This document shows positions 24,959 through 34,874 of a DNA stretch of 64,000 nt, one piece after another. Each line of letters begins with the position of its first letter. The first letter of the stretch is position 1. The position numbers were made by a program, and so were the translations under genes. The stretch is from Pelagimonas varians. GTDB lineage: Bacteria; Pseudomonadota; Alphaproteobacteria; Rhodobacterales; Rhodobacteraceae. Below the pieces are notes generated by a model. It worked only from the letters and a program-made list of their open reading frames with translations, did no database searches and was not told the DNA's origin. The stretch is from the NCBI RefSeq assembly GCF_003208435.1, contig NZ_QKMF01000018.1, positions 44,430-108,429 of the forward strand, written 5' to 3'.

Positions 24959-27872
24959 CGGCAAAGGCCGGATTGACCGGGAAGCACCGCTGACATTCCG
25001 CTTTGATGGCCATGACCACACGGGGTTTGAGGGGGATACATTGGCCTCTGCCCTGATGGGGGATGGGGTGCGGTTGATGGGCCGCAGTTTCAAATATCAC
25101 AGGCCGCGCGGTGTCATGACCGCCGGATCAGAAGAGCCAAACGCATTGGTGACAACGCGCAGCGGCACCCGATCCGACCCGAACGTACGGGCCACGGTGC
25201 AAGAACTGTACGAAGGGCTGGAGGCCCGCAGCCAGAACCGTTGGCCGTCACTCGGCTTTGATCTTTTGGGCATGAATGACTTGGCGGCACCGTTTCTGGG
25301 GGCTGGTTTCTACTATAAAACCTTTATGTGGCCGCGGGCTTTTTGGGAGAAGCTATACGAACCTGCAATCCGCCGTGCGGCGGGGCTGGGTGCGTTGTCC
25401 GGCAAGGCTACAGATGAAATCTATGAAAAGGCCTTTGCGTTTTGCGACGTGTTGGTGATTGGGGGTGGCCCTGCTGGTTTGATGGCGGCGCTGTCCGCAG
25501 GGCTGGCTGGTGCGGATGTGATTTTGTGCGACGAGGATGCCGAATTTGGCGGCCGCTTGTTGGCTGAGGCCGAACAGGTCGGCGACGCTCCGGCGTTTGA
25601 TTGGGTACAAGACACCGTGGCGCGGTTGAACAGCATGGACAACGTGCGTTTGATGACACGTACCACGGTGACCGGAGCATATGACCAAGGCAGCTTTGGC
25701 GCGCTAGAACGGGTGGCGCATCATGTCGCGGATGCGGCTGGAGCGCCGCTGGAATGCTTTTGGCGGATCGCGGCCAAACGGTCGGTTTTATGCGCGGGAG
25801 CCTTGGAGCGGCCCGTCGCATTTCGCGACAATGATCGGCCCGGTGTGATGATGGCTGGGGCTATGCGCAGCTACCTCAACCGATGGGGCGTCGCGCCCGC
25901 GAAATCCCTGGCCGTTTTTGGCAACAACGATGATGCGCACCGCACCGCGCGGGATTTGGCCCAAGCCGGAGTGCATGTTGCCGCGCTGATTGACAGCAGG
26001 GCCGATGCCCCGAATTTGGCAGGGGATGTGCCCTATTTTCCGGGGCATTTGGTGACGCGGGCCTATGGGCGACGCGGGCTTGAGGCGATTCAATTACGCC
26101 GTCCCGATGGATCACAGTTTAAAATGCATGTGCAGGGGCTGGGTGTGTCTGGAGGGTGGAACCCGTCGCTGCACCTGAGTTGTCATATGAATGTCCGTCC
26201 GGAATGGCGTGATGATATAGCAGCCTTTGTGCCTCGGCCGGATGCGGTGCCGGGTATGCGGGTTGCGGGCAGTGCGTGCGGGCAGTTTTCGACGGCAGAA
26301 TGCTTGAAAAGCGGGGCCGGCGCTGGGCAAGAGGCCGCGCAGGATTTGGGGTTTGCTGCGTCTGGGCCACAGCTTCCTGACGCAGAAGATGCCCCTTATC
26401 GGTTGCGGCGGCTTTGGGCCGTTGAGGGAAAGGGGCGGGCCTGGCTCGATTTCCAAAACGATGTGACGGTCAAAGATGTCGTGCAAGCGGCGGCAGAGAA
26501 TTTTGCGTCGGTCGAGCACATGAAGCGATACACCACGCAAGGGATGGCACCGGACCAAGGTAAATCATCAAATATGCTGGCGCTGGCTGTTCTGGCGGAT
26601 GCAACGGGGCGTGGTATTCCCGAGACTGGCACAACAACCTTTCGCCCGCCCTACACACCGGTTGCGATAGCGGCGATGGGCGCAGGCGCGCAGGGCAAAA
26701 CCTATGCACCTGAACGGTTTACCACCTCGCATGACGACAGTTTGCCAAACATTGAGGCTGGTCTTTGGTATCGGCCCAGCTATGTGCCTAAAGCGGGTGA
26801 AAAGACATGGCGCGAAAGCTGCGACCGAGAAGTGCAGATGGTGCGCAGCGCGGTTGGCATTTGCGATGTGTCGACCCTTGGCAAGATTGATCTGCAAGGG
26901 CCGGACGTCGGAAAACTCCTTGATTTTGTCTACACGAACACGTTTGGCAGTTTGAAACCGGGTCGTGCGCGCTATGGGCTGATGTTGCGGGAGGACGGGT
27001 TTGTCATGGATGATGGAACCTGCGCGCGGCTTGATGATAATCGCTGGTTGATGACCTCCACAACCGCTGCGGCGGGTCAGGTGATGCGGCATCTGGATTG
27101 GGTGCAGCAGGCGTTTTGCCCTGATCTGGCTTTGCGTTTCACGTCTGTCACCGAACAGTGGGCGCAATTTGCGGTGGCTGGTCCAAAATCGCGCGAGCTG
27201 TTGAATGATCTACTGGATCAGCCGATTTCCGATGAGACATTTCCGTTCATGCAATGCGGTGTTGTTTCGGTTGGCGGGATCACCGCACGGCTGTTCCGGA
27301 TCTCGTTCTCGGGCGAGCATGCTTATGAAATTGCAGTTCCTGCCCGGTATGGGGCGTCGCTGTTCGAAACATTGGTCAGCCGGGCCGAGGTGCTGGGCGG
27401 TGGGGCCTACGGGATGGAGGCCTTGAACGTGATGCGGATTGAAAAAGGGCATATTACCCATGCCGAAATCCACGGGGCCACGACGGCTTTTGACATCGGA
27501 TTTGGCCGGATGATTGCAGCGAAAAAGGACTGCGTCGGTAAGGCGATGGCGGCAAGGCCGGGCTTGATAGACACCGCACGGGAACAATTGGTGGGGTTGC
27601 GGCCTGTTGATGCGGGCGGCGAGGCCCCGTCTGGAGCGCATTTGTTTGATGCTGGGGCCGAGCCGGTGCGCGAAAACGATCAAGGCTATGTGACTTCGAC
27701 CTGTTTCTCGCCCAGTTTGGGCGAAGTGCGCGCGCTCGGGTTTTTGAAGAACGGTCCCGACCGTCATGGTGAGGTGGTGAAACTGGTGGATCACATGCGC
27801 GGGATCGAAACCCGATGCGAGGTGACTGATCCGGTTGTCTTTGATCCTGAAGGGGGGCGGCTGCGTGGTTAA
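24948..27872 (+). CDS. soxA: Sarcosine oxidase, alpha subunit
   Basis: Largest subunit, 974 aa, binding NAD and tetrahydrofolate. Domains in order: N-terminal ferredoxin-like [2Fe-2S]-fold remnant (about 1-95), a nucleotide-binding domain with VLVIGGGPAGLMAA (G172-G177), and a C-terminal aminomethyltransferase (GcvT-like) half from about 600, which hands the methyl group to folate. Overlaps soxD upstream and soxG downstream. Length agrees with the family. Confidence 0.95.
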   Translation: MRVDGKGRIDREAPLTFRFDGHDHTGFEGDTLASALMGDGVRLMGRSFKYHRPRGVMTAGSEEPNALVTTRSGTRSDPNVRATVQELYEGLEARSQNRWPSLGFDLLGMNDLAAPFLGAGFYYKTFMWPRAFWEKLYEPAIRRAAGLGALSGKATDEIYEKAFAFCDVLVIGGGPAGLMAALSAGLAGADVILCDEDAEFGGRLLAEAEQVGDAPAFDWVQDTVARLNSMDNVRLMTRTTVTGAYDQGSFGALERVAHHVADAAGAPLECFWRIAAKRSVLCAGALERPVAFRDNDRPGVMMAGAMRSYLNRWGVAPAKSLAVFGNNDDAHRTARDLAQAGVHVAALIDSRADAPNLAGDVPYFPGHLVTRAYGRRGLEAIQLRRPDGSQFKMHVQGLGVSGGWNPSLHLSCHMNVRPEWRDDIAAFVPRPDAVPGMRVAGSACGQFSTAECLKSGAGAGQEAAQDLGFAASGPQLPDAEDAPYRLRRLWAVEGKGRAWLDFQNDVTVKDVVQAAAENFASVEHMKRYTTQGMAPDQGKSSNMLALAVLADATGRGIPETGTTTFRPPYTPVAIAAMGAGAQGKTYAPERFTTSHDDSLPNIEAGLWYRPSYVPKAGEKTWRESCDREVQMVRSAVGICDVSTLGKIDLQGPDVGKLLDFVYTNTFGSLKPGRARYGLMLREDGFVMDDGTCARLDDNRWLMTSTTAAAGQVMRHLDWVQQAFCPDLALRFTSVTEQWAQFAVAGPKSRELLNDLLDQPISDETFPFMQCGVVSVGGITARLFRISFSGEHAYEIAVPARYGASLFETLVSRAEVLGGGAYGMEALNVMRIEKGHITHAEIHGATTAFDIGFGRMIAAKKDCVGKAMAARPGLIDTAREQLVGLRPVDAGGEAPSGAHLFDAGAEPVRENDQGYVTSTCFSPSLGEVRALGFLKNGPDRHGEVVKLVDHMRGIETRCEVTDPVVFDPEGGRLRG

Positions 27873-28407
27873 TCTAAAAACTGCTTCGGCGTTTCAAGAT
27901 GTCGATGCGAAGCAAATTGGAACAGTTACAGTTTGCCCAGCGGATGAGCGCGTTCTGACATTGATCGCGCCTTTGCCGGGGCAAACCCCGGCGCTAACTG
28001 AGGCAATGGAGGGCGCTTTGGGGCTGGGTTTTCCAGAGCCGGGCGGCGTAACGAGGGCGGGGGATATTCGCTGCGTTTGGATGGGACGGGATCAAGCCGT
28101 CTTGATTGGCTCGGCCCCGCTGGCGGAATGGCAGTGGCCCGCTTTGATCAGCGACCAAAGCGATGGCTGGGCCGTTTTGAAGGTGTCTGGACCCGAAGCC
28201 GCAGAGGTGTTGGCGCGTTCTATGCCAATAAATGTTCGCGCGATGGAGGGAGCCGCCCGCACCCAATGCGGCCATATCCCGATCTCCGTTTCGCGTATCG
28301 GACCTGAAAATTATGAGATCATGTGTTTCAGATCGATGGCACATAGTCTGTTTCGGGAAATTGCGCATTCAGCGGCTTTGCTTGCTGCGCGCCGCGAGCT
28401 GTCGTAA
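27865..28407 (+). CDS. soxG: Sarcosine oxidase, gamma subunit
   Basis: 180 aa from the GTG at 27865, GcvT-related small subunit that completes the alpha-beta-gamma-delta enzyme. The start is chosen because AGGGGGG lies 7-8 nt before GTG 27865; an earlier in-frame TTG at 27835 lacks this. It overlaps the soxA stop by 8 bp. Sequence similarity in this subunit is weak across species, but the operon position and length settle the call. Confidence 0.9.
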   Translation: MVNLKTASAFQDVDAKQIGTVTVCPADERVLTLIAPLPGQTPALTEAMEGALGLGFPEPGGVTRAGDIRCVWMGRDQAVLIGSAPLAEWQWPALISDQSDGWAVLKVSGPEAAEVLARSMPINVRAMEGAARTQCGHIPISVSRIGPENYEIMCFRSMAHSLFREIAHSAALLAARRELS

Positions 28408-28439
28408 ACACGGGGCCACTTGCGAAAAGGGATAAAGCG

Positions 28440-28721
28440 ATGACACCACGGATTTTTCTGGCTGTACTGGTTTTGGCCGCGCCGATGGCAATGGCGCAAG
28501 AAGCCTTGAAGCCAGACTGTGATGCGCAGGCTGCCTTGGTTATGGACGTGGTAAATGACCGTGTTGACGGGGTGCGCAAAGGCAAAGCACGCCGGGTTTT
28601 GCGGGCCGCGTTGGACCGCACAGCGGCGGATATGCTGGCTGACTGGGTCTATGCCCTGCCCGAAGAGCAGCTGACTGATGAAATTGGCAAGACCTGGAAA
28701 ACCCAATGCGCAGCCATGTAA
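28440..28721 (+). CDS. Small exported protein after soxG, function unknown
   Basis: 93 aa. Sec signal peptide (hydrophobic about 5-16, cleavage likely after AMA at residue 19) and a helical mature part with two cysteines (27 and 90). AAGGGA precedes ATG 28440. It starts 32 nt after soxG on the same strand and may be the last gene of the sarcosine oxidase transcript. No family recognised. Confidence 0.65.
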   Translation: MTPRIFLAVLVLAAPMAMAQEALKPDCDAQAALVMDVVNDRVDGVRKGKARRVLRAALDRTAADMLADWVYALPEEQLTDEIGKTWKTQCAAM

Positions 28722-28741
28722 GCGGCCTGTTGTTATATTGA

Positions 28742-28788
28742 GCGCCTTTCGGCGCGCTGGGCACCTCGCCCCCCTGCTTTGCAGGGGG
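28742..28788. terminator. Two adjacent hairpins between the sarcosine operon and dnaG
   Basis: GCGCC-TTTC-GGCGC (about 28742-28755) followed by CCCCCTGC-TTT-GCAGGGGG (28770-28788). Both have very short loops. No T-run. They probably end the upstream transcript. Confidence 0.5.
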
Positions 28789-28876
28789 CCTCAGGCTGGT
28801 GCGCGGTGTGAGTGCGGTTTGCCCTCTGCTCGGTAGGCCCTTGTTGCGGGTGTGGGAATCGCGATACTAAAACACC

Positions 28877-30856
28877 ATGAGCCTGCCCCCCGGATTTCTT
28901 GATGAACTGCGCAATCGTATCAGCCTGTCCCAAGTGGCGGGCCGCAAGCTTATGTGGGACGCACGCAAGTCCAATCAGGGAAAAGGGGATTTGTGGGCTC
29001 CGTGCCCCTTTCATCACGAAAAAACAGCGTCTTTTCATGTGGATGACCGCAAGGGTTACTACTATTGCTTTGGGTGCCACGCCAAAGGCGACGCGATTTC
29101 CTTTGTGCGCGAGACCGAGAATGTCAGTTTCATAGAAGCGATTGAAATTCTTGCCACCGAAGCCGGGATGGAGATGCCCAAGGCTGATCCGCGTGCCAAA
29201 GAAAAATCTGATCGCCGCACTGTTTTGAGCGAGGTGATGGAGCAAGCGGTCCAGTTCTTCCGCTTGCAGTTGAAGGCGGAGGCAGGGAGCGCCGCGCGGG
29301 CTTATCTGGACAAACGGGGACTGTCGCAATCCGCGCGCGACACCTTTGAGATCGGGTTTGCGCCTGCGGGATGGGAAAACCTGCGGGAACATTTGAAGGC
29401 CAAGGGGATCGCCCCTGAGCTGATGCTGGCTTGCGGCTTGGTTAAGTCATCGGACAAGGGGCGCGAACCTTATGATGTGTTTCGCAACCGGATCATGTTC
29501 CCGATCCGCGATGCCCGCGGCAAGGCGATTGCCTTTGGCGGGCGGGCGATGGACCCCAATGATAACGCCAAATATTTGAACTCTCCGGAAACCGAGCTGT
29601 TTGATAAATCACGCAACCTATACAATATGCGCCCCGCCCGCGAGGCGGCGGGGCGCGGTCAGCCGTTGATCGTTGCCGAAGGCTATATGGACGTGATTGC
29701 CCTGTCCGAGGCCGGGTTTGGCGCAGCCGTAGCCCCGCTAGGGACCGCTGTGACAGAGCCACAGATGCAACTGATGTGGCGCATGTCCCAAGAGCCGCTC
29801 ATTGCACTGGATGGTGACAAGGCCGGGCTGCGTGCGGCCTATCGGGTGATCGACATTGCTTTGCCTTTGCTGGAGGCGGGCAAGGGGTTGCGGTTCGCGA
29901 TCATGCCTGAGGGCAAAGATCCGGATGATTTGGTGCGGTCCGGCGGGCCGGAAGCGGTCCAGAAGGTTTTGGATGACGCCATGCCCATGGTGCGCCTGCT
30001 TTGGCAAAATGAGACAGAAGGCAAGGTTTTCGACAGCCCTGAACGCAAAGCGGCGTTGGATAAACTGTTGCGGGCTCGGATCGCTAAAATCACGGACCCC
30101 CATCTGCGCCGTCATTACGGCGACGAAATCAAAGAGCTGCGCTATGCTCTGTTTCGCCCCAATCGGCAAAATGCGGGTGGTAGCGGATTTGGCCAGCGGG
30201 CCGGAAAGTCCGAATGGTCTCCGCGTCGGGACTGGAAAAATGCGCCTTTGCCCGCCACAGCAGGGGCAAAATCGTCTTTGATGGTGACCGCAGGCGACAA
30301 TGCTGAAACCGCGCTGCGCGAGGCGGTTATTTTGCTGTCGGTTCTAGCGACGCCGGATGTGGCAGCAGAATTTGAGGGCCAGTTGGAAAGGATGCCCTGC
30401 CATGATCCCGATCATGCGTTGCTGCGAGATGTGATTTTGCGCAACATCGGGGCCGAAAATGATATGCGTTTTCGCGCAGAGGATGCAATCGGACCCGAAA
30501 CCCTTGAAACCATGCTGTCGGCGCGCCATGTGGCGGTTGTGCCCTGCATCCGCACGCCCGGAAATCCCGAAATGGCCCGCATGACCGTGGCCGAAGAATT
30601 GGCAAAGCTGGATGCGTTGCATGGGTGGCACGTCGAATTGGCCGAAGCACAAGAAGATCTTGAGGATCAGGCTGACGAGGCGTTGACGTGGCGTCTGGCT
30701 GAAGCTGCAAAAGTACGTGCGCAGGCCGGACGTTTGAAAGATGAGAACAGTGCCGAATATGACGTCGGCCCCAACGGAGCCTCGATCGATCGAGAAGAAC
30801 GCAGCGCACTTGATTCGTTGCTTTCGACAATTCGATTCGACAAGGGGCGGGGTTAA
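28877..30856 (+). CDS. dnaG: DNA primase
   Basis: Makes RNA primers at the replication fork, 659 aa. N-terminal CHC2 zinc ribbon with C43, H46, C64 and C67 (APCPFHHEK and YYCFGC); RNA polymerase core with the Toprim motif VAEGYMDVIAL near 265; C-terminal helicase-binding part rich in Glu/Arg. Directly upstream of rpoD, as in the classical macromolecular synthesis order, but without rpsU. The start at 28877 has only a weak ribosome site. Confidence 0.96.
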   Translation: MSLPPGFLDELRNRISLSQVAGRKLMWDARKSNQGKGDLWAPCPFHHEKTASFHVDDRKGYYYCFGCHAKGDAISFVRETENVSFIEAIEILATEAGMEMPKADPRAKEKSDRRTVLSEVMEQAVQFFRLQLKAEAGSAARAYLDKRGLSQSARDTFEIGFAPAGWENLREHLKAKGIAPELMLACGLVKSSDKGREPYDVFRNRIMFPIRDARGKAIAFGGRAMDPNDNAKYLNSPETELFDKSRNLYNMRPAREAAGRGQPLIVAEGYMDVIALSEAGFGAAVAPLGTAVTEPQMQLMWRMSQEPLIALDGDKAGLRAAYRVIDIALPLLEAGKGLRFAIMPEGKDPDDLVRSGGPEAVQKVLDDAMPMVRLLWQNETEGKVFDSPERKAALDKLLRARIAKITDPHLRRHYGDEIKELRYALFRPNRQNAGGSGFGQRAGKSEWSPRRDWKNAPLPATAGAKSSLMVTAGDNAETALREAVILLSVLATPDVAAEFEGQLERMPCHDPDHALLRDVILRNIGAENDMRFRAEDAIGPETLETMLSARHVAVVPCIRTPGNPEMARMTVAEELAKLDALHGWHVELAEAQEDLEDQADEALTWRLAEAAKVRAQAGRLKDENSAEYDVGPNGASIDREERSALDSLLSTIRFDKGRG

Positions 30857-30973
30857 TGTCTTTTTGGTGAGGAAACCGTAAAGAATTAGGGGTAGATGGG
30901 TGTGCGAATCGCTTAATCGCGCTATTGATTCGCATTCAACGAATCGCCCGCCCTTTCCGATCAGGAGACATTC

Positions 30974-32965
30974 ATGGCCGCCAAGGACAACGAAGACGCC
31001 AAATCTGAGCGCAACGAAGAGGATGCCAGCCTCGACGTGAGCCAGACTGCGGTCAAAAAGATGATCGCAGAAGCGCGTGAGCGTGGTTACATCACCTATG
31101 ACCAGCTCAATAAGGTTTTGCCGCCGGATCAGGTTAGCTCGGACCAGATCGAAGACGTGATGTCGATGCTGTCTGAAATGGGCATCCAAATCACTGAAGA
31201 CGACGAAGAACCGGATGAAGAAGACAAGGGCGCGACCGATCTGGTCGAGACCAAAAAACCTGGCGAAGTCTCTCTTGCTGCCGGTTCTGCTGAAAAGCTT
31301 GATCGCACAGATGACCCCGTGCGCATGTATCTGCGCGAAATGGGATCGGTTGAGTTGCTGTCCCGCGAAGGCGAGATAGCAATTGCCAAACGGATCGAGG
31401 CAGGTCGCAATACGATGATCGCCGGGCTCTGCGAAAGCCCGCTGACCTTCCAAGCGATCACAATCTGGCGCGACGAACTTTTGTCCGAAGACATCCTTCT
31501 GCGCGATGTAATCGACCTTGAAACCACCTTCTCGGGACAAATGAACGAGGAAGGTGAAGTCGAAGAACCGGTTGTGGCACCTGTCGTGAACGGAGAAGCG
31601 GCCAAACCCAAAGTTGAAGGCGCTCAGGAACTTGATGCCGATGGCAATCCGATTGCCAAAGAAGACGACGATGACGACGATGACGAACAGGCCAACATGT
31701 CATTGGCCGCAATGGAAACAGCGCTAAAGCCGTCCGTGCTTGAAACGTTGGACCGGATCGCACAAGACTACGAAGAGCTGGCGGAAATGCAGGACAGCCG
31801 GATTTCGGCAACACTGAACGAAGACGGCAGTTTCGGTAAGTCTGATGAAGCGCGCTACCAAAAATTGCGTGCCGAAATCGTTTTGCTGGTGAATGAGCTT
31901 CACCTGCATAACAACCGGATCGAAGCGTTGATTGACCAGCTTTACGGCATCAACAAACGCATCATGTCCATCGATAGCTCTATGGTGAAACTGGCTGACC
32001 AAGCCCGCATCAACCGCCGAGAGTTCGTCGATGCCTATCGCAACCACGAACTTGACCCGAACTGGCTTGAGCGGATGGGCGAAAAGTCCGGCCGCGGCTG
32101 GCAGATGTTCATCGAACGCTCGACCGATAAAGTAGAAGAGCTGCGTTCGGATATGGCGCAGGTTGGTCAATACGTTGGTCTCGACATCTCTGAATTCCGC
32201 CGCATTGTGCAGCAGGTTCAAAAAGGTGAAAAAGAAGCGCGGCAGGCCAAGAAAGAAATGGTTGAGGCAAACCTGCGCTTGGTTATCTCGATTGCGAAGA
32301 AATATACCAACCGTGGCCTGCAATTCCTGGATCTGATCCAGGAAGGGAACATCGGCCTGATGAAAGCGGTTGATAAGTTCGAATATCGCCGTGGTTACAA
32401 GTTCTCGACCTATGCAACTTGGTGGATCCGTCAGGCGATCACCCGTTCGATTGCGGATCAGGCCCGGACAATTCGTATTCCGGTGCATATGATCGAAACG
32501 ATCAACAAGCTGGTTCGAACCGGCCGTCAGATGCTTCACGAAATTGGCCGCGAACCCACCCCCGAGGAATTGGCAGAAAAGCTGCAAATGCCTTTGGAAA
32601 AGGTTCGCAAGGTGATGAAAATCGCCAAGGAGCCTATTTCGCTCGAAACGCCAATTGGCGACGAGGAAGACAGCCAGTTGGGCGACTTCATTGAGGACAA
32701 GAATGCCGTGCTGCCTTTGGACAGCGCCATTCAGGAAAACCTCAAGGAAACCACAACACGGGTTTTGTCGTCTCTGACGCCGCGCGAAGAGCGTGTTTTG
32801 CGGATGCGTTTTGGCATCGGTATGAACACCGATCACACCTTGGAAGAGGTGGGGCAACAGTTCAGCGTTACCCGCGAACGTATTCGTCAGATCGAAGCAA
32901 AGGCGCTTCGTAAACTCAAGCATCCGAGCCGCTCGCGCAAACTGCGCAGCTTCCTCGATCAGTAA
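30974..32965 (+). CDS. rpoD: RNA polymerase sigma-70 factor RpoD
   Basis: Primary sigma factor, 663 aa, which directs RNA polymerase to housekeeping promoters. Region 1.1 at the N-terminus, region 1.2 near [16 protein letters not shown], a long non-conserved insert that includes an aspartate run (EDDDDDDDE about residue 237), region 2 with [17 protein letters not shown] (2.3/2.4), region 3, and region 4 with [21 protein letters not shown] as the -35-binding helix-turn-helix. CAGGAGA precedes the ATG. Confidence 0.97.
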   Translation: MAAKDNEDAKSERNEEDASLDVSQTAVKKMIAEARERGYITYDQLNKVLPPDQVSSDQIEDVMSMLSEMGIQITEDDEEPDEEDKGATDLVETKKPGEVSLAAGSAEKLDRTDDPVRMYLREMGSVELLSREGEIAIAKRIEAGRNTMIAGLCESPLTFQAITIWRDELLSEDILLRDVIDLETTFSGQMNEEGEVEEPVVAPVVNGEAAKPKVEGAQELDADGNPIAKEDDDDDDDEQANMSLAAMETALKPSVLETLDRIAQDYEELAEMQDSRISATLNEDGSFGKSDEARYQKLRAEIVLLVNELHLHNNRIEALIDQLYGINKRIMSIDSSMVKLADQARINRREFVDAYRNHELDPNWLERMGEKSGRGWQMFIERSTDKVEELRSDMAQVGQYVGLDISEFRRIVQQVQKGEKEARQAKKEMVEANLRLVISIAKKYTNRGLQFLDLIQEGNIGLMKAVDKFEYRRGYKFSTYATWWIRQAITRSIADQARTIRIPVHMIETINKLVRTGRQMLHEIGREPTPEELAEKLQMPLEKVRKVMKIAKEPISLETPIGDEEDSQLGDFIEDKNAVLPLDSAIQENLKETTTRVLSSLTPREERVLRMRFGIGMNTDHTLEEVGQQFSVTRERIRQIEAKALRKLKHPSRSRKLRSFLDQ

Positions 32966-32974
32966 GGCGCAGCG

Positions 32975-33253
32975 ATGTCTTTGCTTAAACGTCTCTTCGG
33001 TGGCGGGTCCAAACCAGATCCCGCCCCCGCACATATTGATTACAAGGGGTTCCGGATCACGCCGACCCCGGTCAATGAGGGGGGGCAATTCCGCATTGGC
33101 GCGCTTATCGAAGGCGAAGTCGATGGAGAGCCCCAAAGCCATACGCTGATCCGGGCAGACATGATCCGCGATCTGGGTGAGGCGAACGAGGCCTCGGTCA
33201 ACAAAGCCAAACAGATGATCGACCAGATGGGGGATCGGGTGTTTCGCAGCTAA
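32975..33253 (+). CDS. HlyU-family protein
   Basis: 92 aa, matching the short HlyU family by layout: MSLLKRLFGGGSK, then IDYKGFRITPTPVNEGGQFRIG and a conserved IRADMIRDLGEANEASVNKAKQMID, here with core RADMIRDLGEA. HlyU of Vibrio is a different, ArsR-type protein; this family is annotated HlyU only by old naming, and its role is unclear. It begins 9 nt after the rpoD stop, so it is probably co-transcribed with it. Confidence 0.75.
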   Translation: MSLLKRLFGGGSKPDPAPAHIDYKGFRITPTPVNEGGQFRIGALIEGEVDGEPQSHTLIRADMIRDLGEANEASVNKAKQMIDQMGDRVFRS

Positions 33254-33443
33254 CCCTGCGTTTCATCGAAAGTTTGGATTTGGATCGTAGTACACTGTGA
33301 TTTTGGTGCGCTGCAGTTTTTCAAAAATGCAAAAGTTGGTCACGCGGTCATCACCTGCGCGTGGCTGAACATCACCTCTGCGCGCGTGCGCATTGCCGTA
33401 GGCGATTGGGCTCCCATCTCTAGGAGAGAAACGGGGACCCGCC

Positions 33444-33641
33444 ATGAAAAATCTTATTTTGATTACACTACTCACCACAGCGCCCTTTGCGGCTGCCGCG
33501 CATCACGGCCCCTATACCACCTCGGCGCAGTTGCAAGGCGGCACACCAGTCGCGGTTGCCTTGTCGAAACCCAGCTTTGCGCCAGCACTCAGCGCGATTG
33601 TGTCGCCTGAAACCACGCAGATGGCTGCTGCTGGAAACTGA
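33444..33641 (+). CDS. Small exported protein, hypothetical
   Basis: 65 aa. N-terminal signal peptide MKNLILITLLTTAPFAAAA followed by a 45-residue mature part without known motif (ends ETTQMAAAGN). A GGGGA lies before the ATG. It precedes the YjbQ gene by 59 nt. Coding status rests on the signal peptide and ribosome site only. Confidence 0.5.
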   Translation: MKNLILITLLTTAPFAAAAHHGPYTTSAQLQGGTPVAVALSKPSFAPALSAIVSPETTQMAAAGN

Positions 33642-33700
33642 ACAAGACGGCTTGCGCCCCAATACGGGGAAGGCCAAACTGGCGCAAAAGGACTGCGCTG

Positions 33701-34105
33701 ATGCAAACCCGCTTTGTCATCTCCACTCATGGCCCCGGTCTCTATGAATTCACCGCTCAGGTTGCGGATTGGGTTCAAGGGACGGGGCTTTTGACGTTAT
33801 TTGTGCGCCATACGTCGGCCAGCCTTTTGATACAGGAAAACGCAGATCCCGAGGTGCAAACAGATCTGCAAAACTTCTTTCACCGTTTGGTGCCGCCCAC
33901 GACGGACACCGCGATGTCCTATCTGACCCACACGTATGAAGGGCCTGATGATATGCCCGCACATATCAAGTCAGCGATGATGCCGGTGTCATTGGGAATT
34001 CCGGTGACCAATGGCGAACTTGCACTGGGAACATGGCAAGGGATTTACCTGTTCGAACATCGTAATGCGCCGCATGAGAGGACTGTTGTCGCACATCTTG
34101 GATGA
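33701..34105 (+). CDS. YjbQ family protein (UPF0047)
   Basis: 134 aa, single-domain trimeric fold of the YjbQ/UPF0047 family. Signature residues: FVRHTSASLLIQENADPEV and the closing GTWQGIYLFEHRN. A thiamine-phosphate synthase activity has been reported for some members, so a role in thiamine metabolism is possible but not established. Independent of the downstream nrdR by 300 bp. Confidence 0.88.
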   Translation: MQTRFVISTHGPGLYEFTAQVADWVQGTGLLTLFVRHTSASLLIQENADPEVQTDLQNFFHRLVPPTTDTAMSYLTHTYEGPDDMPAHIKSAMMPVSLGIPVTNGELALGTWQGIYLFEHRNAPHERTVVAHLG

Positions 34106-34406
34106 CGGCGTCTGACAATGCTTGGATCGTTTTGGCAGATTTCCTAGCCAGATCTTCGCTTGGCTGGGCCGGATTATGGCGCAGGCATCCTCTGCTAAAG
34201 TCACAAAATTCCTTCATCTAGCGGCTGCATTTCTACTCTACCCAAATTGTTGCGGCTGTCCTATAGTGGCTGTGGATAAGTGGGGAATAACCCTACACCA
34301 CGCGTGTGGCGCATCGATTTTTTGACATTTGCGACCAGCGCGAGACAAAAATATAAAGGGGGTGCCAAGCACCCTGAGGCAGAGAAGATAAACGAGGGGG
34401 ACGGCC
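34106..34406. promoter_or_regulatory. Intergenic region upstream of nrdR with a DnaA-box-like 9-mer
   Basis: 301 bp without a gene. TGTGGATAA at 34271-34279 is the reverse complement of the DnaA box TTATCCACA. A -10-like TATAGT is at 34262-34267, and a hairpin GGGTGC-CAA-GCACCC is at 34360-34374 in the nrdR leader. A single 9-mer can occur by chance. NrdR boxes could not be recognised. Confidence 0.35.
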
Positions 34407-34874
34407 ATGCGCTGCCCATTTTGTGGAAATATAGATACTCAGGTAAAAGATTCCCGGCCAGCTGAGGATCACGTTTCGATCCGCCGCCGCCGGTTTTGCC
34501 CGGCCTGCGGAGGCCGGTTTACCACTTATGAACGTGTGCAACTGCGTGATTTGGTGGTGATAAAATCGAATGGAAGACGCGAAGATTTTGACCGTGACAA
34601 GCTGGAACGGTCCATCCGTATCGCCTTGCAAAAACGCCCTTTGGATCCAGAACGCATCGATCAGATGATTTCTGGCATTGTTAGGCGGTTGGAAAGCATG
34701 GGTGAGACCGACATCGCATCCACCCAGATTGGTGAGATCGTGATGGAAACATTGGCGCGCATCGATACTGTGGCTTATGTGCGTTTTGCCAGTGTTTACA
34801 AAAACTTCCAGGCTGCGGATGATTTCGACAAATTCGTCAGCGAATTGCGACCAGAAGTTCCCGAAACCAAGTGA
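34407..34874 (+). CDS. nrdR: Transcriptional repressor NrdR
   Basis: Represses ribonucleotide reductase genes in response to nucleotide levels, 155 aa. Zinc ribbon with C3, C6, C31 and C34 (MRCPFCGN and FCPACGGRF), then an ATP-cone ([20 protein letters not shown] onward, core KSNGRREDF) that binds (d)ATP. Full family length. First gene of the nrdR-ribD run; the ribD start overlaps its stop. The nrd genes it regulates are not in the window. Confidence 0.96.
   Translation: MRCPFCGNIDTQVKDSRPAEDHVSIRRRRFCPACGGRFTTYERVQLRDLVVIKSNGRREDFDRDKLERSIRIALQKRPLDPERIDQMISGIVRRLESMGETDIASTQIGEIVMETLARIDTVAYVRFASVYKNFQAADDFDKFVSELRPEVPETK

Noticed and set aside
28440..28721. Treating the 93-aa protein as part of sarcosine oxidase
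   Set aside because: It has a signal peptide and is not a known subunit; only co-transcription is possible.
31724..33142. 472-codon minus-strand frame opposite rpoD
   Set aside because: It is an antisense shadow of a strongly conserved gene; length comes from codon bias.
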